From: Alphaproteobacteria bacterium
Lineage (GTDB): Bacteria; Pseudomonadota; Alphaproteobacteria; Rhodobacterales; Rhodobacteraceae
Direction of reading: 5' to 3'
Assembly: GCA_003696705.1 (NCBI GenBank)
Contig: RFGD01000323.1
Coordinates: 1-6,414 of the forward strand
DNA length: 6,414 nucleotides
Under the pieces are notes generated by a model, which was not told the DNA's origin, did no database searches, and saw only the letters and a list, made by a program, of their open reading frames with translations. Within the stretch, counting starts at the first letter, position 1; each line of letters begins with the position of its first letter. A program made the position numbers and the translations under genes. Below are positions 1-6,414 of the stretch, piece after piece.

Positions 1-2295
1 ATGATCGCGCGGCTTCGGGCGACGGGAACCGTGCGCTACATGCCGCGCACAACGGTCTTCGGCGCCTACGACGATGGCAGCTTCGGCGCCTTCGAAAGGG
101 TGTCGGCGCATCTGGCCGAGCGGCCGCCAGGCGCGCCGCACGAAGCCTTCTGGCGCATCCGGGCGCGTCGCGCGGTGCTTGCCGCCGGGGCGCTCGAGCG
201 GCCGATCGCCTTTCCCGACAACGACCGTCCCGGGGTGATGCTGGCCTCGGCCGTGCGGGCCTATCTCCATCGCTACGGGGTTCAGGCCGGCCGGCGGGTC
301 GCGGTCTTTGCGAACAATGACGACGGCGCGCACACGGCGCGGGCGCTCTCGTCCGCCGGCATCGAGGTCGCGGCGCTGATCGACGCGCGCCCCGGCGCCC
401 ATTCGCAAGGTGCCGGCGGCTCGGTGCCCGAGGGCATTCCGGTCTTCCCCGGGGGACGCGTCATCGGCACGCGCGGCCGGCTGGGGCTGCGGTCTGTCAC
501 TGTCGAAACCGGCGGCGCCATCCATCGCATCGAGGCCGATTGCCTGGCCGTCGCGGGCGGCTGGAACCCGAATGTGCATCTGTCGTGTCATCTGAACGGG
601 CGGCCAAAGTGGGACGAGGGGATCATGGCCTTCGTGCCGACGCCCGGCGCGGTCCCGGGGCTCGAGGCCGCCGGCGCCGTTGCGGGCGTCTTCTCGACGG
701 CGGGCTGTCTGGCCTCGGGCGCCGAGGTCGCGGCACGTGCGCTCGAGGCGCTTGGTGCGCGACCCCCGAAGCTCTCGCTGCCGGTTGCCGGCGGGGGCGA
801 TGCCGGGTCTTCCCCGGCGCCTTTCTGGCATGTCGAGGGGAAGGGCCGCGCCTGGGTCGATTTCCAGAACGATGTCACGGTCAAGGACATCGCGCTTGCC
901 GTGACCGAAAACTTCCGTTCGGTCGAGCACATGAAGCGCTATACGACGCAGGGCATGGCGACCGATCAGGGCAAGAACTCGAACGTCCTGGCCCTTGCCG
1001 TCCTTGCCGAGCTGACGGGCCGAAGTATTCCCGAGACGGGGACGACCACCTTCCGCCCCCCGTTCACGGCGGTGCCCCTCGGGGCCATCGGCACCCACGG
1101 GCGCGGCGCCGGCTTCGCCCCCGAGCGGCGGACCACAAGTGACGCCCGGGCCCGTGCCCTGGGCGCGCCGATGGTCGAGGCCGGCCTCTGGTTCCGCCCG
1201 TCCTGGTTTCCGGCCCCCGGCGAGACGAGCTGGCGAGAGAGCTGCGACCGGGAAGTCGCCATGGTTCGCGAGGCGGTGGGCGTGGTGGACGTCTCGACGC
1301 TTGGAAAGATCGACATCCAGGGACCGGATGCCCCCGCTTTCCTCGACTTCGTATATGCCAATCGTTTCTCGACGTTGAAGCCCGGCCGGGCGCGCTATGG
1401 CATCATGCTGCGCGAGGACGGGCATGTCATGGACGACGGCACGACGGCCTGCCTTGGCCCGGGGCATTTTCTCATGACGACGACCACGGCCGCGGCCGGG
1501 ACGGTCATGCGGCATCTCGAGTTCGTCCTGCAGGGGCTTCGCCCCGATCTTGACGTGCGCATCGCCTCGGCGACGGAAGGCTGGGCGCAGTTCGCGGTCG
1601 CGGGGCCGCGCGCGCCCGAGCTTCTCGACGGGCTTCTCGACCGCCCGCCGGGGCCGGGCGATCTGCCTTTCATGGGCGTCTTCGAGGCGTCGATCAGTGG
1701 CGTGCCGGTGCGGGTCTTCCGGATCTCCTTCTCGGGCGAGTGGGGGGTCGAGATTGCAGTCGGCGCAAGCCATGGCGCGGCCCTTTTCGATCTGCTTCTC
1801 GACAGGGCGCGCGCGCTCGGCGGCGGTCCCTACGGCATGGAGGCGCTGAACGTCCTCAGGATCGAAAAGGGCTTCCTGACGCATGCCGAAATGCACGGAC
1901 GCACGACGGCCTTCGACCTTGGCCTCGAGCGGATGATCGCCGCCGACAAGGACTGTATCGGCAAGACGATGGCCGCCCGGGAAGGGCTTGTCGACCCGGC
2001 CCGAGAGCGCCTTGTCGGCCTGCGCGCGGTCGACCCCGCGGCGCAGCTTCTTGCCGGCGCCTTCCTCTTCGCCGAGGACGCCCGTCCCGTGCGCGAGAAC
2101 GCCCAGGGCTACGTGACATCGGCCGCGTGGTCGCCGACGGTCGGCCGCCCCATCGCGCTTGGATTTCTGGCCCGGGGCCCCGAGCGCAGGGGCGAGATCC
2201 TGACGATGGTCGATCACCTGCGCGGCGAGCGCGCGCGGGTCGAGGTTGTGCCCCCCTGTTTCTTCGACCCCGAGGGAGGACGCGCCCGTGGCTGA
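1..2295 (+). CDS. soxA: Sarcosine oxidase alpha subunit (5'-partial)
   Basis: Large subunit of heterotetrameric sarcosine oxidase (SoxBDAG), a cytoplasmic flavoenzyme converting sarcosine, tetrahydrofolate and O2 to glycine, 5,10-methylene-THF and H2O2. The visible 764 codons begin inside the nucleotide-binding flavoprotein domain (about residues 1-255: AAGALERPIAFPDNDRPGVM at 61-80, AGGWNPNVHLSCHL at 185-198, the closing VFSTAGCLASGAEVA at 230-244). A SoxA-specific segment follows (about 284-376: DFQNDVTVKDI, MKRYTTQGMATDQGKNSN, then FRPPFTAVPLGAIG). Next comes a GcvT-like folate-binding domain (about 385-640, with GMEALNVLRIEKGF at 612-625) and a GcvT C-terminal barrel (about 665-755). Family members are near 970-1000 residues, so roughly 220 N-terminal residues, including the ferredoxin-like domain, lie upstream. 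The ATG at position 1 is an internal methionine. The frame is intact to the TGA at 2293. soxB and soxD are expected just upstream. Confidence 0.95.
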   Translation: MIARLRATGTVRYMPRTTVFGAYDDGSFGAFERVSAHLAERPPGAPHEAFWRIRARRAVLAAGALERPIAFPDNDRPGVMLASAVRAYLHRYGVQAGRRVAVFANNDDGAHTARALSSAGIEVAALIDARPGAHSQGAGGSVPEGIPVFPGGRVIGTRGRLGLRSVTVETGGAIHRIEADCLAVAGGWNPNVHLSCHLNGRPKWDEGIMAFVPTPGAVPGLEAAGAVAGVFSTAGCLASGAEVAARALEALGARPPKLSLPVAGGGDAGSSPAPFWHVEGKGRAWVDFQNDVTVKDIALAVTENFRSVEHMKRYTTQGMATDQGKNSNVLALAVLAELTGRSIPETGTTTFRPPFTAVPLGAIGTHGRGAGFAPERRTTSDARARALGAPMVEAGLWFRPSWFPAPGETSWRESCDREVAMVREAVGVVDVSTLGKIDIQGPDAPAFLDFVYANRFSTLKPGRARYGIMLREDGHVMDDGTTACLGPGHFLMTTTTAAAGTVMRHLEFVLQGLRPDLDVRIASATEGWAQFAVAGPRAPELLDGLLDRPPGPGDLPFMGVFEASISGVPVRVFRISFSGEWGVEIAVGASHGAALFDLLLDRARALGGGPYGMEALNVLRIEKGFLTHAEMHGRTTAFDLGLERMIAADKDCIGKTMAAREGLVDPARERLVGLRAVDPAAQLLAGAFLFAEDARPVRENAQGYVTSAAWSPTVGRPIALGFLARGPERRGEILTMVDHLRGERARVEVVPPCFFDPEGGRARG
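2272..2280 (+). promoter_or_regulatory. Ribosome binding site of soxG
   Basis: The purine run GAGGGAGGA lies inside the last codons of soxA. It sits 7 bases before the GTG at 2288, which is optimal Shine-Dalgarno spacing. It decides the soxG start in favour of this GTG over the in-frame ATG codons at 2246 and 2324. Confidence 0.8.
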
Positions 2296-2848
2296 TCTGA
2301 GCGCAGAACCGCCCTTCGGCGCCATGGACGAACGCCGGATCGGCAGCGTCCGGCTGGTGTCACGCGCCCATTCCCCCGTGACCGGGATCGCGGCCTTCCG
2401 CGACCGGGCCGAGATGCTCTCGGCACGGCTTCAGGGTATCATCGGGGCCCCACTGCCGAAGACCGGGCGCTGGGCAGCGACATCTTCGGGGTTCGTCATG
2501 TGGGCGGGCCGGGACCGGTGGTTCGTCGTGGGCGAGGCCCTCTCCCGGGATGCGCTCGGCGGGCTGGCCGCCCTTACGGACGAGACCCATGCCTGGGCGG
2601 TGGCCGAACTCGTCGGCGGGGGCGCGTCCGACGTCCTTGCGCGGCTCGTCCCGCTGGATCTCCATCCCGCGCTTTTCGCGCCGGGTCATGTGGCCCGCGC
2701 GCCCATCGGGCACATGCCGGGCTGCGTGCGACGCACCGCAGCGGGCTTCGAGCTCTGGGTCTGGCGATCGGTGGCCGGCACGCTTGTCCGGGAGCTCGAG
2801 GCCGCGATGACCCGCGTTGCGGGGCGCGCCGCGCTGGACGGGCGTTGA
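2288..2848 (+). CDS. soxG: Sarcosine oxidase gamma subunit
   Basis: Smallest structural subunit of heterotetrameric sarcosine oxidase, related in fold to the GcvT/YgfZ folate-binding group; it is needed for the assembled complex. The 186-residue product fits the family length of about 180-200. Recognisable features are the N-terminal VRLVSRAHSPVTGIAAFRDR, the central FVMWAGRDRWFVVGE, LTDETHAWAVAELVGG, then the LARLVPLDLHPALF block and the C-terminal GFELWVWRSVAGTLVREL. The GTG start is chosen for its strong, well-spaced ribosome binding site. The first 8 bases overlap soxA, so translation is probably coupled and the two subunits made in fixed ratio. An in-frame ATG at 2324 (codon 13) is a weaker alternative with no good Shine-Dalgarno sequence. 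This is the last sox gene here; the next gene, dnaG, begins 45 bases after the stop. Subfamily sequence conservation is low, so recognition leans partly on position after soxA. Confidence 0.9.
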   Translation: MADLSAEPPFGAMDERRIGSVRLVSRAHSPVTGIAAFRDRAEMLSARLQGIIGAPLPKTGRWAATSSGFVMWAGRDRWFVVGEALSRDALGGLAALTDETHAWAVAELVGGGASDVLARLVPLDLHPALFAPGHVARAPIGHMPGCVRRTAAGFELWVWRSVAGTLVRELEAAMTRVAGRAALDGR

Positions 2849-2858
2849 CCAAGCCGTC

Positions 2859-2887
2859 TGGACTTCCCGGGCTTGGCCCGGGATAAT
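2859..2887 (+). promoter_or_regulatory. Candidate sigma70 promoter for dnaG
   Basis: A -35-like TGGACT (2859-2864, 4 of 6 matches to TTGACA) and a -10-like GATAAT (2882-2887, 5 of 6 matches to TATAAT) are separated by exactly 17 bases. Counting from the -10 box, the start point would fall at about 2894, the A of the dnaG ATG, giving a leaderless message. The A/T-rich -10 stands out in an otherwise very GC-rich gap. No experimental support is available, and the -35 is only moderate. Confidence 0.4.
2865..2883. repeat. Perfect 8-bp inverted repeat between soxG and dnaG
   Basis: TCCCGGGC, a 3-base loop TTG, then GCCCGGGA: a perfect palindrome that would form a very stable GC hairpin in RNA. It fills the spacer of the candidate dnaG promoter almost exactly. 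It could end or attenuate sox transcription, although no U-run follows (ATAATCC comes next), so it is not a classic intrinsic terminator. It could also be an operator. From memory, closely similar CCCGGGCTTGACCCGGG-type palindromes are scattered through intergenic DNA of many alphaproteobacteria, so it may be one copy of such a dispersed element. Confidence 0.7.
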
Positions 2888-2893
2888 CCGCGC

Positions 2894-4819
2894 ATGAGTC
2901 TTCCCCCGGGTTTTCTGGACGAACTTCGCGAGCGCATCCCGCTGTCGCAGGTGGTCGGGCGCAAGGTGACCTGGGACCGGCGTCGGTCGAACCCGGGCAA
3001 GGGCGACATGTGGGCGCCCTGTCCGTTCCACCAGGAGAAGACGGCAAGCTTTCACGTCGACGACCGCAAGGGCTTCTACTATTGCTTCGGCTGCCACGCG
3101 AAGGGCGATGCACTGTCCTTCGTGCAGGAGACCGAGAATGTCGGCTTCATGGAGGCGGTCGAAATCCTGGCGCGAGAGGCCGGGATGGCCATGCCCGCGC
3201 GCGACCCCGAGGCCCGCGTTCGCCACGATCACCGCGATCAGCTTCGCGCCGTCATGGAAGAGGCCGTGCGCTTCTTTCGTCTGCGGCTTCGAATGGCCGA
3301 GGGCGCTGCCGCGCGGCAATACCTCGAGGGACGGCGGCTTGCCGAGGCGGCGCTTGAACGCTTCGAGATCGGCTATGCGCCGGCGGCAAGTCAGGCGCTT
3401 TGGTCGCATCTGCGCGACAAGGGGGTCGCGCCGGAACTCATCCTTGCCACCGGCCTGGCCGCAGAGCCTGACGACGGCCGGGCGCCCTATGACCGGTTCC
3501 GCGACCGCATCATGTTCCCCATTCGCGACGCCCGCGGGCGCGCGATCGCGTTCGGCGGGCGCGCGATGGATCCGAACGCTCGCGCGAAATATCTGAACTC
3601 GCCAGAGACCGAGCTCTTCGACAAGGGGCGGACGCTCTACAACTTCGGTCCCGCGCGCGAGGCGGCGGGGAAGGGCGCGCCGCTTGTCGTGGTCGAGGGG
3701 TACATGGACGTCATCGCCCTTGTCGAGGCGGGCTTCGGCGCCGCGGTTGCGCCGCTCGGCACGGCCATCACCGCCGATCAGCTCGGCCTCATGTGGCGGG
3801 CGCATCCCGAGCCGGTGATCGCGCTTGACGGCGATGCGGCGGGGATCAGGGCGGCAATGCGCCTTGTGGACCTGGCGCTTCCGCTTCTTGCCCCGGGCCG
3901 GTCGCTTCGCTTCTGCCTTCTGCCCGCGGGGCTCGATCCCGACGATCTGGTGCGCGGGCAGGGCGCCGGTGCCATGCGCCGCCTTGTCGAGGGCGCCGAG
4001 CCGCTCGTCTCGCTTCTGTGGCGGAGAGAGACGGAGGGCCGCGTGTTCGACAGCCCCGAACGGCGCGCGGCGCTCGACAAGGCCCTGCGCGAGGCGATCC
4101 GGCGCATCCCCGACCAGAGCGTGCGCCGCCATTACGCCCAGGAGATCAAGACCCGCCGTGACGCGCTTTTCGCGCCGCGCCGGGCGGCCGCCGCCGGGCC
4201 GGGGTATCGCCGCGGCGCCGGGCAACGCCGGCCGCTGTCCCCGGCGCCCACGACCCGCGGGTCGGTCCTGGGACAGGGGGCGGCGGTGCCCGAATCGCTT
4301 CGCGAAGCGGTGATCCTCGCCATCCTCGTGACCCATCCGACCCTGGTCGCGCGCTTCGAACCGGACCTCGAACGGCTCGAGTTCCTGAACCGCGATCACG
4401 CGCGCATCCGGGACGCGCTTCTGCGCCACGCCGACGCGACCGACATCCGGGCGGAAGTGACCGCCGAGGTCGGCGCCGAAACCCTTGAAAACCTCTTTGC
4501 CTCGCGCCATGTGCAGATTGCGCCGGCGGTCCGGGATGCCGCTGACCACGAAAAGGCCGAACTCGCCCTTGCCGAGGAGATCGCGAAGCTGGCCGCAAGT
4601 CGTGGCGCGGAAAGGGAAATCGAGGAGGCCGTCGAGGACCTTGCGCATGTCGATGACGAGGGGTTGACGTGGCGGCTGAGACAGGCGTCGGAAGCCCGCT
4701 TGCGGGCCCAGCGCCTGGGCCGGGTGGCCGCGGATGACATCGGGGAGGACCGCGATGCGCTCTCTCGCCAGTTGCAGGCCCTCATCGAGGCCGAGGTCTG
4801 GAAGAAGGGAAAAAGGTGA
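2894..4819 (+). CDS. dnaG: DNA primase
   Basis: Synthesises the RNA primers for lagging-strand and restart DNA synthesis, working at the fork with the DnaB helicase. The 641-residue product carries an N-terminal CHC2 zinc ribbon (Cys43, His46, Cys64, Cys67, in CPFH and CFGCHAKGD), then the primase core with DRFRDRIMFPI (200-210) and KYLNSPET (232-239). The Toprim domain has VVVEGYMDV with Glu268, LDGDAAG with Asp312 and Asp314, and DPDDLVR with Asp348 and Asp350, so the metal-binding residues are all present. A helical segment (about 366-425), an Arg/Ala/Pro-rich linker (about 426-465) and a divergent C-terminal helicase-binding region (about 466-641) follow. E. coli DnaG is 581 residues; a longer C-terminal part is usual in alphaproteobacteria. 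The ATG at 2894 matches the common MSLPPGF start; an in-frame TTG at 2873 would add seven residues but lies in a hairpin loop. Only a weak GGGA (2880-2883) precedes the ATG. rpoD follows after 80 bases. Confidence 0.97.
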   Translation: MSLPPGFLDELRERIPLSQVVGRKVTWDRRRSNPGKGDMWAPCPFHQEKTASFHVDDRKGFYYCFGCHAKGDALSFVQETENVGFMEAVEILAREAGMAMPARDPEARVRHDHRDQLRAVMEEAVRFFRLRLRMAEGAAARQYLEGRRLAEAALERFEIGYAPAASQALWSHLRDKGVAPELILATGLAAEPDDGRAPYDRFRDRIMFPIRDARGRAIAFGGRAMDPNARAKYLNSPETELFDKGRTLYNFGPAREAAGKGAPLVVVEGYMDVIALVEAGFGAAVAPLGTAITADQLGLMWRAHPEPVIALDGDAAGIRAAMRLVDLALPLLAPGRSLRFCLLPAGLDPDDLVRGQGAGAMRRLVEGAEPLVSLLWRRETEGRVFDSPERRAALDKALREAIRRIPDQSVRRHYAQEIKTRRDALFAPRRAAAAGPGYRRGAGQRRPLSPAPTTRGSVLGQGAAVPESLREAVILAILVTHPTLVARFEPDLERLEFLNRDHARIRDALLRHADATDIRAEVTAEVGAETLENLFASRHVQIAPAVRDAADHEKAELALAEEIAKLAASRGAEREIEEAVEDLAHVDDEGLTWRLRQASEARLRAQRLGRVAADDIGEDRDALSRQLQALIEAEVWKKGKR

Positions 4820-4825
4820 CACCGT

Positions 4826-4844
4826 TGCGAATCATCGATTCGCA
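4826..4844. repeat. Hairpin I in the dnaG-rpoD gap
   Basis: TGCGAATC, a 3-base loop ATC, then GATTCGCA: a perfect 8-bp inverted repeat beginning 7 bases after the dnaG stop. No U-run follows, so it is more likely an RNA processing or stability element, an attenuator or a protein site than a strong terminator; rpoD presumably needs at least some read-through from dnaG. In E. coli the equivalent dnaG-rpoD junction is an RNA processing site, which makes that role plausible here. Each arm contains one GANTC site. Confidence 0.65.
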
Positions 4845-4875
4845 GGATTGATTCGGGGCGGGTTTCGTGTGATTC
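4829..4875. promoter_or_regulatory. Cluster of four GANTC (CcrM-type) sites
   Basis: GAATC at 4829-4833 and GATTC at 4837-4841, 4850-4854 and 4871-4875 fall within 47 bases. GANTC is the target of the cell-cycle methyltransferase CcrM in most alphaproteobacteria. By eye the rest of the window has only four more: 2896-2900 (at the dnaG start codon), 4292-4296, 5220-5224 and 5962-5966. The clustering is seen directly; a role in methylation-dependent control of rpoD is inference. Confidence 0.45.
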
Positions 4876-4884
4876 GAAATCCGC
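4858..4884 (+). promoter_or_regulatory. Hairpin II just upstream of the rpoD ribosome binding site
   Basis: GCGGGTTTCG (4858-4867) pairs with CGAAATCCGC (4875-4884), a 10-bp stem with one G-U pair (4862 with 4880) and a 7-base loop. The stem ends immediately before the Shine-Dalgarno region, leaving it single-stranded in this fold. The GATTCG in its loop and 3' arm (4871-4876) could instead pair with CGAATC (4828-4833) of hairpin I, so alternative folds are possible. No known RNA family is recognised. Confidence 0.45.
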
Positions 4885-4893
4885 AGAAGGAGA
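4885..4893 (+). promoter_or_regulatory. Ribosome binding site of rpoD
   Basis: AGAAGGAGA contains a full AAGGAG core (4887-4892) 7 bases before the ATG at 4900. It is a near-consensus site, much stronger than the one in front of dnaG, in keeping with the far greater need for sigma factor than for primase. Confidence 0.85.
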
Positions 4894-4899
4894 TGCTGA

Positions 4900-6414
<1,515 letters not shown>

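Noticed and set aside
1..3. ATG at the first base as the soxA start
   Set aside because: The protein begins in the middle of the flavoprotein domain, about 220 residues into a normal SoxA, so this is an internal methionine at the window edge.
2246..2287. Upstream ATG extension of soxG by 14 codons
   Set aside because: It would overlap soxA by 50 bases and has no Shine-Dalgarno sequence, whereas the GTG at 2288 has an excellent one.
2845..2850. TTGACC at the soxG stop codon as a -35 box
   Set aside because: It is a good -35 match, but no -10-like sequence lies 16-18 bases downstream; the GATAAT at 2882 is 31 bases away.
2873..2893. TTG start for dnaG, adding seven residues
   Set aside because: It lies in the loop of a strong hairpin with no ribosome binding site, and DnaG homologues of this group begin at MSLPPGF, matching the ATG at 2894.
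4663..4690. TTGACG within the 3' end of dnaG as a promoter for rpoD
   Set aside because: The -35 match is good but the downstream DNA at the right distance is GC-rich with no -10-like sequence.
2360..4822. An 820-codon open frame on the - strand, antisense to most of soxG and all of dnaG
   Set aside because: Long antisense frames are expected in GC-rich genes with strong third-position bias. The + strand encodes two clear families with intact catalytic residues, and the antisense product shows no recognisable domain.

Overview
The window is very GC-rich (roughly two thirds by eye, with strong G/C bias at third codon positions). It carries four genes on the + strand and almost no spare DNA. 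Gene content, the DnaG amino terminus (MSLPPGF...) and the RpoD sequence suggest an alphaproteobacterium, most likely of the Rhodobacteraceae/Paracoccaceae type. That assignment rests on remembered family sequences, not on a search.

Layout: (1) Positions 1-2295 hold the 3' three quarters of soxA, the alpha subunit of heterotetrameric sarcosine oxidase; its 5' end lies outside the window. (2) soxG (2288-2848), the gamma subunit, overlaps the end of soxA by 8 bases and starts at GTG behind a strong ribosome binding site. (3) A 45-base gap contains a perfect 8-bp inverted repeat and a sigma70-like promoter whose predicted start point falls on the A of the dnaG ATG. (4) dnaG (2894-4819), DNA primase, is complete with its zinc and Toprim residues intact. 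(5) An 80-base gap (4820-4899) contains two hairpins, four GANTC sites and a good ribosome binding site. (6) rpoD (4900 to the window end) encodes the primary sigma factor and is cut by the window edge just after region 2.4.

Two functional units therefore abut. One is the end of a sarcosine catabolism operon (methyl-group oxidation to glycine, methylene-tetrahydrofolate and H2O2). The other is the dnaG-rpoD core of the macromolecular synthesis operon, which links replication priming and housekeeping transcription. All coding sequences look intact and ordinary for their families. I see no defence system, mobile element, CRISPR array, tRNA or rRNA, and nothing I would call a new biological system. 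The points worth a second look are regulatory: a possible leaderless dnaG promoter built around a palindrome, and a GANTC-dense, hairpin-rich rpoD leader that could link rpoD expression to CcrM methylation or RNA processing.
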